The position numbers and the translations under genes were made by a program. This document shows, in pieces, positions 42,718 through 50,733 of a stretch of DNA of 64,000 bases; within the stretch, counting starts at the first letter, position 1; each line of letters starts with the position of its first letter. Source of the stretch: Agromyces aureus. Lineage in GTDB: Bacteria; Actinomycetota; Actinomycetes; Actinomycetales; Microbacteriaceae. The notes beneath the pieces are model-generated. The model had not been told where the DNA came from. It was given only the letters and a program-made list of their open reading frames with translations, and made no database searches. The DNA lies in contig NZ_CP013979.1 in the NCBI RefSeq assembly GCF_001660485.1, positions 310,001 through 374,000 on the forward strand, in the 5' to 3' direction.

Positions 42718-44097
42718 GTGGCGTCGGCGATGACGACCACCGACATCGACGAGCGTTCGAGGGTCGGTGCTGCGGGGGGCGATGCCCGGCTCGCGCCCTT
42801 CGGCGACCCCGCAGACCATCGACGGCCCCCCCAGCGGCGCGATCCCGCGGCCAGACGGGATGCCGCGGCCAAGCGCCGCGAGGCCCGTCGGCGTCTCGAC
42901 GGACTCCGCGACCACGTGACGGCGAGCGTGATGCGCCGCGTGCTCGCGATCCTCGTCGCGCTGTTCCTGGGGGTGGCCGTGTTCCAGCTGTTCGCTCCGC
43001 GGTTGGGCGCCCCGATCGATGCCGCGTGGCACGACCGTCAGGCGGGCGCGATCCTCATCGGGGCGTGCGCCGCGATCGGCGTCTTCGTGGCGCTGACGAT
43101 CGCCTCGGCGTCGCGCTCGGGAGTCGAACTGCTGCACCGGCTCGGCATCCATTCGACGCCCGAGAACCGGGCGGTGCTCGCGGCGGGGTCGTGGTTCGCC
43201 GCTGCGGCGCTCGGCGTGCACTTCTCGGCCGCGGCGTTCAACCCCGTGCCCGGCGGCCAGTGGGCGGTCGCCGTCGTGCTCGGCGGCGGACTCGCGCTCG
43301 CCGTCTTCTGCCTGCACCGGGTCGCGGTGCACGATCATGCGTACCGCACCTTCAACCTCGCCGCGCTCACGCTCGCGGCCGGTTCCATCGCGAGCATGAG
43401 CCTGACCGGAACCGGCTCGTGGTGGGCGCTGAACTTCAGCACGCTCGGCACGACCGACGACGCGGCCGCGTTCTCGTTCAACGCCGGCGCGGTGCTCTCG
43501 GGGCTCGCCATGGTGCTGTTGGCCCGGGCGTTGACGAGCGGACTCGCCGCACCGCGGTACGGCGCATCGGCCGGAGGCATCCGCGTGGTGCGGGTCTGCA
43601 TCGTGCTGCTCGGCCTCTGCCTCGCGGGCGTCGGACTCGTGCCGATCGACACCGCGACCGACCTCCACAACGCGTTCGCCCTCGGAGCCGCGGTCTGCTT
43701 CGCGGTGCCCGCGGTGGGCCTGCGGCTGCTCGTGCGCGCTGCGCCGCTCCGACTCGTCGTGCTCTCCGTCGCGTTCGTGCTGGTCGAGGCCGCCGCGATG
43801 GTGCTCTACGACGGCCTGCACGTCTTCAGCCTCACGGTCTTCGAGATCATCGCGTTCTCGCTCATCTTCGTCTGGCTCATCGCGCTCACGGTCATGTCGC
43901 GCGAGCCGGGCACCATCAAAGCCACGGCGACGGATGCCGCGGGCGCGGCGCTCGCGGCCCTGCACGTCGCTCAGCGCGGCGTCTCCCGCGGGGTGAAGGT
44001 GCTGCGCGTCGAGTTCCCGGTGATACTGGCTCAAGAGCGGAAGCCGGATGACACCGCCCTGGAGCACGTGCCGAAAGCGAGAGGGATCCCACGATGA
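42718..44097 (+). CDS. DUF998-like integral membrane protein
   Basis: A 459-residue protein. A hydrophilic, Arg/Asp-rich N-terminus (about 1-70, with DHRRPPQRRDPAARRDAAAKRR) precedes about ten transmembrane helices to about residue 395. The pairing of SWFAAAALGVHFSAAAFNPV and LVPIDTATDLHNAFAL resembles the DUF998 family. The C-terminus is cytoplasmic. GTG 42718 follows AGGGGG at 6 nt; ATG 42730 is an alternative. The stop overlaps the acetyltransferase gene by ATGA. Function unknown. Confidence 0.75.
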   Translation: MASAMTTTDIDERSRVGAAGGDARLAPFGDPADHRRPPQRRDPAARRDAAAKRREARRRLDGLRDHVTASVMRRVLAILVALFLGVAVFQLFAPRLGAPIDAAWHDRQAGAILIGACAAIGVFVALTIASASRSGVELLHRLGIHSTPENRAVLAAGSWFAAAALGVHFSAAAFNPVPGGQWAVAVVLGGGLALAVFCLHRVAVHDHAYRTFNLAALTLAAGSIASMSLTGTGSWWALNFSTLGTTDDAAAFSFNAGAVLSGLAMVLLARALTSGLAAPRYGASAGGIRVVRVCIVLLGLCLAGVGLVPIDTATDLHNAFALGAAVCFAVPAVGLRLLVRAAPLRLVVLSVAFVLVEAAAMVLYDGLHVFSLTVFEIIAFSLIFVWLIALTVMSREPGTIKATATDAAGAALAALHVAQRGVSRGVKVLRVEFPVILAQERKPDDTALEHVPKARGIPR

Positions 44098-44402
44098 GCG
44101 ATGCAGAGTCCGTCGACGAGGTCGTCGAGATCGTGCGAGAGGATGCCGCGCGTCGCTACGTCGTGACCGTCGACGGCGTTCAGGCCGGCGTCGCGGTGTT
44201 CGTGGCCTCGCCTTCGGCCGTGACCTTCACGCACACCGTCGTGGATCCGGCCTTCGGCGGCCGCGGCATCGGCGGCCGGCTCGCGAAGTTCGCGCTCGAC
44301 GACACGGTGGCGCGCGGACTCCGGATCGTGCCGCGCTGCCCGTTCATCGCGGCGTACCTGCGCGAACACCCCGGCTACGAGGCATCCGTCGACTGGCCCT
44401 GA
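44094..44402 (+). CDS. GNAT-like N-acetyltransferase (YjdJ/NATD1 type)
   Basis: A 102-residue minimal GNAT. The core is YVVTVDGVQAGVAVFV, TFTHTVVDPAFGGRGIGGRLAKFALD with the acetyl-CoA loop GGRGIGGRLA, and the end RCPFIAAYLREHPGYE, as in NATD1/YidJ relatives. It starts at ATG 44094, overlapping the DUF998 stop, so the two are co-translated. The substrate is unknown. Confidence 0.85.
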   Translation: MSDAESVDEVVEIVREDAARRYVVTVDGVQAGVAVFVASPSAVTFTHTVVDPAFGGRGIGGRLAKFALDDTVARGLRIVPRCPFIAAYLREHPGYEASVDWP

Positions 44403-44678
44403 AGTTCGCTCATTTACCCCTCATTCGGGGCACTGTGCGCGGCGCCGCACGGGGATAGCATTCGAGCAGACCAGAGTCGGCCCGAAACCGGCCGGTCCGC
44501 CATGTGCGGGTCCGGGGACCATGACATGACTGCTATTTCCCTCTGGATTGCCTCGCCGAGCTCAGTTCGGGTCGCTCGGCAGGGGGAGGCCTCCAGAGAG
44601 GCCGCGGTGGGGCGGGAGGTAGGGTTCCCGTCCCACTGTCATGCCCGCTGACGAAGCACGTCGCTGACGCGTCATGCC
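44403..44678 (+). other. Convergent intergenic region, possible short transcript
   Basis: A 276-bp gap between convergent genes. TAGCAT at 44456-44461 could be a -10, followed by small stems GGTCC/GGACC near 44510-44521 and GGAGGCCTCC near 44585. No gene and no known RNA family could be recognised. Confidence 0.25.
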
Positions 44679-45152
44679 TCAGTCGCGGGTGTCGGGGCCT
44701 TCGCCGACCAGCGGGTCCGCGATCGCCAACCGCATGCGTCGACACAGGTCGGTGAGCGCCACGAGCTCGTCGTCTCCGAGCCCGGCACCGACGTTCCGCT
44801 CGATCGCGTGCATGTGCTCGATGGCGACGCGGCGGTACAGCGAGAAGCCGTGGTCGGTCATCGCGACGATCGTGCCGCGACCGTCGTCGGGGTCGGGCGA
44901 CTTGGTGACGAGCTCGCGGGCCGCGAGCCGGTCGAGCATGCGGCTCACGCTCGGCTGGCTGATCAGCACCGAGCGGTTGAGGTCCTTCAGGCGGAGCCGT
45001 CGGCCAGGTGAACGCGAGATGTTGAAGAGCACGTCGTACTCGTTGAGCGAGATGAGCTCGGTCGGGAACGTGTCGGCCAGGGCGCGCATGACGGTGACCT
45101 GTGCTCGGAACAGGGATTCCCAAGCGCTGACGGCGATCACTCGGTCGGCCAC
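44679..45152 (-). CDS. MarR-family regulator
   Basis: A 157-residue winged-helix regulator. The core is LISLNEYDVLFNISRSPGR, then RLKDLNRSVLISQPSVSRM (recognition helix) and the wing VTKSPDPDDGRGTIVAMTDHG, typical of MarR. GTG 45152 is chosen because AAGGAG lies 6 nt upstream; the frame runs further but without similarity. It is convergent with the acetyltransferase gene. Its target is not evident, as no transporter or oxidoreductase is adjacent. It may bind its own promoter, which lies in the AT-rich stretch upstream. Confidence 0.88.
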   Translation of the reverse strand: MADRVIAVSAWESLFRAQVTVMRALADTFPTELISLNEYDVLFNISRSPGRRLRLKDLNRSVLISQPSVSRMLDRLAARELVTKSPDPDDGRGTIVAMTDHGFSLYRRVAIEHMHAIERNVGAGLGDDELVALTDLCRRMRLAIADPLVGEGPDTRD

Positions 45153-45290
45153 GCGACTCCTTCGGCTCGATGGGCGGCGATCGAGTCCGGATGCGGTGCA
45201 GGGTCGCGTCGCAGGACTCCTGACCAGAATAGGCAACGGCACGCGAAATGGGCGATCGGCCACCGGGTTTCGCCCGAGTCCGGAAACGGA

Positions 45291-45326
45291 TGAGGGCCGG
45301 ACGTAGAGGCTGACGTCCGACCCTCA
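45291..45326 (-). terminator. Hairpin between the MarR and winged-helix genes
   Basis: TGAGGG-cc-GGACGT / ACGTCC-ga-CCCTCA: 12 bp of pairing with a 2-nt internal loop and an 8-nt apical loop. It is a likely terminator of the winged-helix transcript, although it is 278 nt past that stop. Confidence 0.45.
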
Positions 45327-45403
45327 CCCTTGCACCAAGAGTGTCCTGCAATCACATTCCACACCGACCGCCACAGCAAACAGTCGGTGCACAACCGAAT
45401 ATA

Positions 45404-45420
45404 TAACGGATAGGTAACGG
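45404..45420 (-). promoter_or_regulatory. Direct repeats TAACGG with 11-bp spacing in an AT-rich stretch
   Basis: TAACGG at 45404 and 45415; on the minus strand this reads CCGTTA-N5-CCGTTA-N5-TCGGTT, followed by TATATT-like sequence. The 11-bp pitch is typical of OmpR/PhoB-type sites. The gap 45153-45603 (451 bp) holds nothing else apart from the hairpin at 45291. Confidence 0.4.
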
Positions 45421-45603
45421 GCGCTAGTTATCAATCTGTGATTTTTCGGAAACCTTCCGATGAGTCTCCGCTGACCTCCCGAACGCGAGGCGGACTCACA
45501 TGCTGGGGAGGTGCATGCTCGAACCGCGACGGCCCGCGGCGCGTGATGCGCGGCGGGCCGTGGAGCGGTTCTCGGGCGAGCGGTGCGCTCAGCAGGGCGG
45601 TGC

Positions 45604-46389
45604 TCAGTAGAGGTCGGGCGAGGGCGTGGAGGCCTGGCGGATCGACACGTCGGCGTGACGGTCGAAGCGGTAGCCGACGCCGCGCACGGTGCGCACGATG
45701 TCCTGGTAGTGCGCGAGCTTGGAGCGCAGGCGACGCACGTGCACGTCGATGGTGCGCTCGCTCGGCACCTCTTCTTCGCCGGCCCACAGGTTGTCGATGA
45801 GCTCGTGGCGGTCGATCGTGCGGCCCTCGCGGAGCACGAGGAACTGCAGCAGCTCGAACTCCTTGTAGGTGAGGCCGGCCGGCTCGCCGTCGAGGAGTAC
45901 GCGCTTGCGCGAGATGTCGATGATGACGCCGTTGGGGTGCCGGTCCGCGTCGGCGCGGGTTTCGCCGGCGTCGCGCTGCTTGGCGAGCGCCGCCGGGTCC
46001 TGGAGGGCGAGTCGCACGACGTCGACGTCGCGACCGCCGGCACCGGCCGGAGCCAGGGCGACGGCGGCGTAGGTCTCAGCCGACGGGGCGATCTCGCCGG
46101 TCAGCGCACGGAGGGCTTCGACGATGCGGTGCAGCGTCGTGCCGTCGACGTCGGCCTTGGTCTCGTCGATGCCGACGTAGAGCACGAAGCCACGGGCCTC
46201 GGTGCCTTCGGGCACGGCGCGGACTCGGGGAGCGCGGTCTACGAGCGGCGCGGCCGGAGCGGAGCCGGTCGGAGCCTGCAGAGGGGCCGCGCTGCGGATG
46301 GCCGAGCCGCTGATGCGGGGAGCCGCGGTGAGCGGGGCCTCGGTGCGAGCGGTGGCGGTGGTGCGGACGGGAGCGAGAGCGAGAGACAT
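45604..46389 (-). CDS. Orphan OmpR/PhoB-type winged-helix regulator
   Basis: A 261-residue protein without a receiver domain. The N-terminus (about 1-65) is Ala/Thr/Pro-rich and low in complexity. The middle (about 65-150; GFVLYVGIDETKADVDG and ALRALTGEI) is a conserved but unnamed region where a receiver would be. The C-terminal winged helix (about 160-250) shows LTYKEFELLQFLVLREGRTIDRHELIDNLW and RTIDVHVRRLRSKL, ending RGVGYRFD. ATG 46389 follows AAGGA at 7 nt. No histidine kinase is adjacent, so it is probably controlled in another way. Repeats upstream (46692-46719) may be its target. Confidence 0.85.
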   Translation of the reverse strand: MSLALAPVRTTATARTEAPLTAAPRISGSAIRSAAPLQAPTGSAPAAPLVDRAPRVRAVPEGTEARGFVLYVGIDETKADVDGTTLHRIVEALRALTGEIAPSAETYAAVALAPAGAGGRDVDVVRLALQDPAALAKQRDAGETRADADRHPNGVIIDISRKRVLLDGEPAGLTYKEFELLQFLVLREGRTIDRHELIDNLWAGEEEVPSERTIDVHVRRLRSKLAHYQDIVRTVRGVGYRFDRHADVSIRQASTPSPDLY

Positions 46390-47005
46390 GATGGATTCCT
46401 TGCGAGAAGAAGGTGCAGCGAACACCCCGCAGGACGGGGTGGAGCGATGGCCGAGAAGGGGCCGGTGTGCGAACCCGGGTGAACGGGGTTCGAGGAGTCG
46501 CTGCCGAGCGAAGAGGAGATCGGCTACGGCGACTCGGCGGTCAGGTCGCGGTCAGCGGCACATTCGACAACACATGGAAACACGCGCCGACATCATCATG
46601 TCGGTCGTCCTGAGGGCCTCGTGGGCGATCAGGGTGCGTGCGGTGTCAGTCATGAGCGATAGTCAATCCGACGGGTCGGGATGTGTCAATCCGTGACGGT
46701 CGCGTGACGCCTCGTGACGACGCAGACGGTGCAGGCCGCCCCCCGGCATCCGGCAGGATCAGCCAACCCGAACCCTGCGACAGAAGAACCTGCGAAATCT
46801 GCGGCTCGAAAAAAATCTTCTCCGACTGAATCTCGGCATAGGGCGAAACAGCCGAAGATCCTTCGGAAGGCGGGATGGATGTCGCGCAGCATAGCCGGTG
46901 CGAGACGCGCACCCCGTACGTGCTCGACGGCCCTCACCGACGAAGGCTCGGCCGGTCGGTGCGAGCGGAGACCGCGACCGACGGGCCGAGCCCGGAGCCG
47001 ATGGA
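46390..47005. promoter_or_regulatory. Regulatory gap with CGTGACG direct repeats
   Basis: This 616-bp region contains no credible gene. CGTGACG occurs at 46692, 46703 and 46713 (11- and 10-bp steps). GTCAATCCG occurs at 46662 and 46685. A stem CCGAAG-ATC-CTTCGG lies near 46851-46865, with an A-rich stretch at 46807. It looks like a regulated promoter of the winged-helix gene. Confidence 0.45.
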
Positions 47006-47638
47006 TCAGACGGTGCCGTAGAGGCGGTCGCCCGCGTCGCCCAGGCCGGGCACGATGTAGCCGAGCTCGTTCAGGCGCTCGTCGAGTGCGCCGAGCACGA
47101 TCGTGACGTCGTGACCTTCGAGCTCCTGCTCGAGGAACGCCAGGCCCTCGGGCGCCGCGAGGATGCAGATCGCCGTGACATCCGTCGCGCCGCGCTTCAG
47201 CAGGAACTCGATGGCGGCCGCGAGCGACCCGCCCGTCGCGAGCATGGGATCGAGCACGAAGCACTGCCGGCCGGTGAGGTCGTCGGGCAGGCGCTCGGCG
47301 TACGTCGTCGGCTCGAGGGTCTCTTCGTTGCGAGCCATGCCGAGGAACCCGACCTCGGCCGTGGGCACGAGCTTCGTCATGCCCTCGAGCATGCCGAGCC
47401 CGGCGCGGAGAATCGGCACGATGAGCGGACGCGGCTCGGCGATGCGCACGCCCGTGGTGGGCGAGACGGGCGTCTGGATCTCGACCGGCTCGACCTTCAC
47501 GCCGCGCGTGCCCTCGTATGCGAGCAGCGTCATGAGCTCTTCGACGAGCGCCCGGAACACCGGCGACGGCGTGTTCACATCGCGGAGGACCGTCAGCTTG
47601 TGGGTGATGAGCGGGTGGTCGGCAACGTGGACTCGCAT
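47006..47638 (-). CDS. upp: Uracil phosphoribosyltransferase
   Basis: Salvages uracil to UMP using PRPP. The 210 residues match Upp from [20 protein letters not shown] to the end. The PRPP loop is [12 protein letters not shown], and the uracil site is [16 protein letters not shown]. The ATG at 47638 lies 7 nt from a TAGACT box on the minus strand, so it is leaderless; the frame is open upstream but without similarity. It diverges from tadA across 43 bp. Confidence 0.96.
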   Translation of the reverse strand: MRVHVADHPLITHKLTVLRDVNTPSPVFRALVEELMTLLAYEGTRGVKVEPVEIQTPVSPTTGVRIAEPRPLIVPILRAGLGMLEGMTKLVPTAEVGFLGMARNEETLEPTTYAERLPDDLTGRQCFVLDPMLATGGSLAAAIEFLLKRGATDVTAICILAAPEGLAFLEQELEGHDVTIVLGALDERLNELGYIVPGLGDAGDRLYGTV

Positions 47639-47645
47639 AGGCTCG

Positions 47646-47651
47646 AGTCTA
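47646..47651 (-). promoter_or_regulatory. -10 box of upp (leaderless)
   Basis: TAGACT on the minus strand, 7 nt from ATG 47638. Confidence 0.6.
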
Positions 47652-47681
47652 GTTTGCGGCGTCGCCGCAGAGGGAGGGCCG

Positions 47682-48158
47682 ATGGAGCAGCAGATCCATC
47701 GCGAATGGATGCGGGCCGCGCTCGCCGAGGCCGCGCTCGCGCCCGCGACGGGCGACGTGCCGGTCGGCGCGATCGTCGTCGACGCCGCGGGCCGGGTCAT
47801 CTCCGCCCGGCACAACGAACGCGAGCTCACCGGCGACCCGACGGCGCACGCCGAGGTGCTCGCGCTGCGAGACGCGGCGTTCGCGCACGGGGAGTGGCGG
47901 CTCGAGGGGTGCACCCTCGTCGTCACGCTCGAGCCCTGCGTGATGTGCGCCGGCGCGATCCTCGCGGCCCGCGTGCCGACCGTGGTCTTCGGAGCCTGGG
48001 ACGACAAGGCCGGTGCGGCCGGCTCGCTCTACGACGTGCTGCGCGACCGGCGCCTCAACCACCGCGTCGAGGTCTACGCGGGCGTCGAGGCGGAGGTCGC
48101 TGCGGCGCAACTGCTGGACTTCTTCGGCGCCGCAGAGCACCGTCCGCCGCAGGTCTAG
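47682..48158 (+). CDS. tadA: tRNA-specific adenosine deaminase
   Basis: Converts adenosine 34 to inosine in tRNA-Arg(ACG), the species encoded at 40704. The 158 residues have the zinc and catalytic motif HAE in [14 protein letters not shown] and PCVMC in [14 protein letters not shown] 47682 follows AGGGAGG. It ends directly against the convergent amidotransferase gene with no spacing. Confidence 0.94.
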   Translation: MEQQIHREWMRAALAEAALAPATGDVPVGAIVVDAAGRVISARHNERELTGDPTAHAEVLALRDAAFAHGEWRLEGCTLVVTLEPCVMCAGAILAARVPTVVFGAWDDKAGAAGSLYDVLRDRRLNHRVEVYAGVEAEVAAAQLLDFFGAAEHRPPQV

Positions 48159-48899
48159 CTACGCGGCGGTGCGGGCACGGGCGGCGATCCCGTCGAGGTA
48201 CTCGCCGAGCAGGGCTGCCGACGCCGCCTCGGCCGGCGCGCCGTACGACGCGCGCTCCTCGCGCAGGCGCTCGGTGGTGAGCCCGTAGGCGGGCAGCTCG
48301 TCGCCCCACGCGGTCAGCCAGTCCTCGTGGATGCCGGCGGTGACCTCGGGGTGGAACTGCACCGCGAGCAGCCACTCGTCGCGTCGGAACGCCTGGTTCT
48401 CGTACTGGGGAGAGCCGGCGAGCCGCTCGACGCCCTCCGGCAGGTCGAACGTGTCGCCGTGCCACTGCACGGTCGGCACTCCGGCGAAGTGCCGCACGGG
48501 GGAGGCGGCGCCCGCCGCGGTCGGCGCGACCTCGAGCCAGCCGACCTCCTTGCGCTCGCCGGCGTACACCCGGGCGCCGAGGGCCGCGGCGAGCAGCTGC
48601 GCTCCGAGGCAGACGCCGAAGATCGGCGCCTCGGCCTCGATGCGCGCCTGCAGCAGCCGCAGCTCGTCGGCGAGGTAGGGGTACTGGTCGGTCTCGTACG
48701 CACCCTCTTCGCCGCCGAGCACGACGACGAGGTCGGCCGCGAGCGGGTCGATCGCGGCGACATCCGTCGCCGGGGCGTCGACCGTGACGACGTCGTAGCC
48801 GCGCGCCTCGAGCGTGGGCCCGAGGTTGCCGAGGCCGATCGTGGAGTCGTGCCGCAGCACGAGGGCCGTGCGACGGAAGGATGCCGCGGCATCCGTCAT
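48159..48899 (-). CDS. Class I glutamine amidotransferase
   Basis: A 246-residue GMP synthase-like glutaminase domain protein without a synthetase domain. The nucleophile is in GVCLGAQLLAAALG, with the partner His/Glu in VQFHPEV. Such stand-alone proteins often act on gamma-glutamyl compounds or peptide-like amides. ATG 48899 overlaps the CDF transporter stop by 4 nt, so it is co-transcribed with that gene. The substrate is unknown. Confidence 0.88.
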   Translation of the reverse strand: MTDAAASFRRTALVLRHDSTIGLGNLGPTLEARGYDVVTVDAPATDVAAIDPLAADLVVVLGGEEGAYETDQYPYLADELRLLQARIEAEAPIFGVCLGAQLLAAALGARVYAGERKEVGWLEVAPTAAGAASPVRHFAGVPTVQWHGDTFDLPEGVERLAGSPQYENQAFRRDEWLLAVQFHPEVTAGIHEDWLTAWGDELPAYGLTTERLREERASYGAPAEAASAALLGEYLDGIAARARTAA

Positions 48900-49858
48900 T
48901 CGAGGCCCTTGATGACGATCGCGTCGGTGGGCGGCGCGACGAGGTTCGGGTCGAGGTAGACGTCGGGCTCGATGTAGATGATGCGGGCCGACGGCACCGC
49001 CGTGCGGATGCGCTGCTCGATGACGTTGGTCGCGGCGGCGACCTCGAGCAGCGGCTGGTCGGAGGTGAAGCCCAGCTTGGCGGCGACGAGCAGCTCGTCG
49101 GGGCCGAGGTACAGGGTCTTCATGTGGATGATGCGCTCGATCTCGGGACCGGCGTTGATGGCGGCCTCGATCTTCGAGACGTCGTCGTCGGTCGCGCCCT
49201 CGCCGACGAGCAGGCTCTTCGTCTCGACCCCGAGGATGACTGCGACGAGCACGAGCAGCGTGCCGATCGCGAGGGTGCCGACGGCGTCGAACGTCGGGTC
49301 GCCGGTGATCACCGTGAGGCCGACGCCGAGGAGTGCGAACACGAGACCGGTGAGGGCGGCGACGTCTTCGAGCAGCACGACGGGCAGCTCGGGGGCCTTC
49401 GCGCGCCGCACGAACTGCACCCAGCTCTGCGCGCCCCGCAGCGGGTTCGACTCCTTGATCGCGGTGCGCAGCGAGAACGACTCGAGCACGATGGCGACCG
49501 CCAGCACGAGCAGCGGCAGCCACGCGTTCGTGAGCTCGTGGGGGTGCGTCAGCTTCTCGATGCCCTCGTAGATCGAGAACACGCCGCCGACCGAGAACAG
49601 GATGATCGACACGACGAAGGCGTAGACGTAGCGCTCGCGGCCGTAGCCGAACGGGTGCTCCTTGTCGGCCGCCTTCTTCGCCTGGCGCCCGCCGAGCATC
49701 AGCAGCAGCTGGTTGCCCGAGTCGGCGACCGAGTGGATGGCCTCGGCGAGCATCGAGGCGGAGCCCGAGAAGAACCACGCGATGAATTTGGTGATGGCGA
49801 TGCCGAGGTTCGCGAGGAATGCCGCGACGATCGCCTTGCTGCCGCCTGATGCGCTCAT
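48896..49858 (-). CDS. Cation diffusion facilitator transporter
   Basis: A 320-residue CDF protein that likely exports zinc, iron or similar divalent metals against protons. Six helices with metal-site residues in LAEAIHSVADSGNQ (helix 2) and LLEDVAALTG (helix 5), then a cytoplasmic domain. A His-rich loop is absent. ATG 49858 lies 6 nt from a -10 box shared with proC (see ATCCTAGGAT). It is first in the two-gene operon with the amidotransferase. Confidence 0.9.
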   Translation of the reverse strand: MSASGGSKAIVAAFLANLGIAITKFIAWFFSGSASMLAEAIHSVADSGNQLLLMLGGRQAKKAADKEHPFGYGRERYVYAFVVSIILFSVGGVFSIYEGIEKLTHPHELTNAWLPLLVLAVAIVLESFSLRTAIKESNPLRGAQSWVQFVRRAKAPELPVVLLEDVAALTGLVFALLGVGLTVITGDPTFDAVGTLAIGTLLVLVAVILGVETKSLLVGEGATDDDVSKIEAAINAGPEIERIIHMKTLYLGPDELLVAAKLGFTSDQPLLEVAAATNVIEQRIRTAVPSARIIYIEPDVYLDPNLVAPPTDAIVIKGLE

Positions 49859-49864
49859 GCGCCA

Positions 49865-49874
49865 ATCCTAGGAT
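49865..49874. promoter_or_regulatory. Shared palindromic -10 of divergent leaderless genes
   Basis: ATCCTAGGAT supplies TAGGAT on both strands. The distance is 7 nt to proC ATG 49882 and 6 nt to the CDF ATG 49858, so the start codons are 23 bp apart. Confidence 0.65.
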
Positions 49875-49881
49875 GGGACGC

Positions 49882-50733
49882 ATGCCTGACCGACCCCGCT
49901 TGACGTTGCCCGCGATCGCCTTCCTCGGAGCGGGTTCGATGGCGAGGGCCGTGCTCACCGGCCTGCTGCAGCCGCACGTCGAGATCGACGGCGGCATCCG
50001 CGCCACGAACCGTTCGGCGGCCAACGCGGCCTCGCTCGCCGAGCTCGACGGCGTCACGGCGTTCGCCACCGAGACGGATGCCGCGGCCAACCGCACGGCC
50101 GTCGCCGGCGCGAAGATCGTGGTCGTCGCCGTGAAGCCCGCCATGGTGCCCGACCTGCTGCGCGAGATCGCCGACGCGCTCGAGCTCGACGCGGTCGTCG
50201 TCTCGGTCGCCGCAGGCGTCACCGTCGCCACGTTCGAGTCGCTGCTGCCGTCGTCGGTTGCCGTGATCCGGTCGATGCCGAACACGCCCGCACTCGTCGG
50301 CCGGGCCGTCACCGGCGTCGCCGCCGGCACGCGCTCGAGCGACGCCGACCTCGAGCTCGCCGTGACCCTCTTCGAGACCGTCGGCGACGTGATCGTCGTG
50401 CCTGAAGCGCAGATCGACGCGCTCTCGACGATCTCGGGCTCCGGCCCCGCCTACGTCTTCTACCTGATCGAACAGCTCACGGCCGCCGCCGTCGCGAAGG
50501 GCTTCACGCCCGAGCAGGCAGCGCTCATGGTGCAGGGCACGTTCCGCGGCGCGAGCGAGCTGCTCGCCGCCTCCGACGTCGACCCGACCGAGCTGCGCCG
50601 CCGCGTCACGAGCCCCAAGGGCACCACCGAGCGGGCGGTCGCCGTGCTCGAGGGCGCCGGGCTCGAGCAGATCTTCGCCGAGGCGACGGATGCCGCGCTC
50701 GCGCGCGCCCGTGAGCTGGCGGCGGGGGCGTGA
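49882..50733 (+). CDS. proC: Pyrroline-5-carboxylate reductase
   Basis: The last step of proline synthesis. The 283 residues have the Rossmann start IAFLGAGSMARAVLTGL, the VVVAVKPAMVPDLL segment, RSMPNTPALVGRAVTG and the terminal SGSGPAYVFYLIEQL with the RRRVTSPKGTT tail. ATG 49882 is preferred to ATG 49873 because the -10 box TAGGAT overlaps the latter. The stop overlaps the hexosaminidase start by 4 nt. Confidence 0.95.
   Translation: MPDRPRLTLPAIAFLGAGSMARAVLTGLLQPHVEIDGGIRATNRSAANAASLAELDGVTAFATETDAAANRTAVAGAKIVVVAVKPAMVPDLLREIADALELDAVVVSVAAGVTVATFESLLPSSVAVIRSMPNTPALVGRAVTGVAAGTRSSDADLELAVTLFETVGDVIVVPEAQIDALSTISGSGPAYVFYLIEQLTAAAVAKGFTPEQAALMVQGTFRGASELLAASDVDPTELRRRVTSPKGTTERAVAVLEGAGLEQIFAEATDAALARARELAAGA

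Noticed and set aside
44461..44600. Possible structured RNA in the convergent gap
   Set aside because: Only short stems; no match to an RNA family I know, so kept as a low-confidence region only.
45427..45460. Stem TCGGAA-ACC-TTCCGA next to TTTTT as a terminator
   Set aside because: The T-run precedes the stem on the plus strand and reads as A on the minus strand, so it does not fit an intrinsic terminator in either direction.
46646..46912. An 88-codon minus-strand frame upstream of the winged-helix gene
   Set aside because: Poor codon bias, no ribosome site and it crosses the regulatory repeats; not considered a gene.
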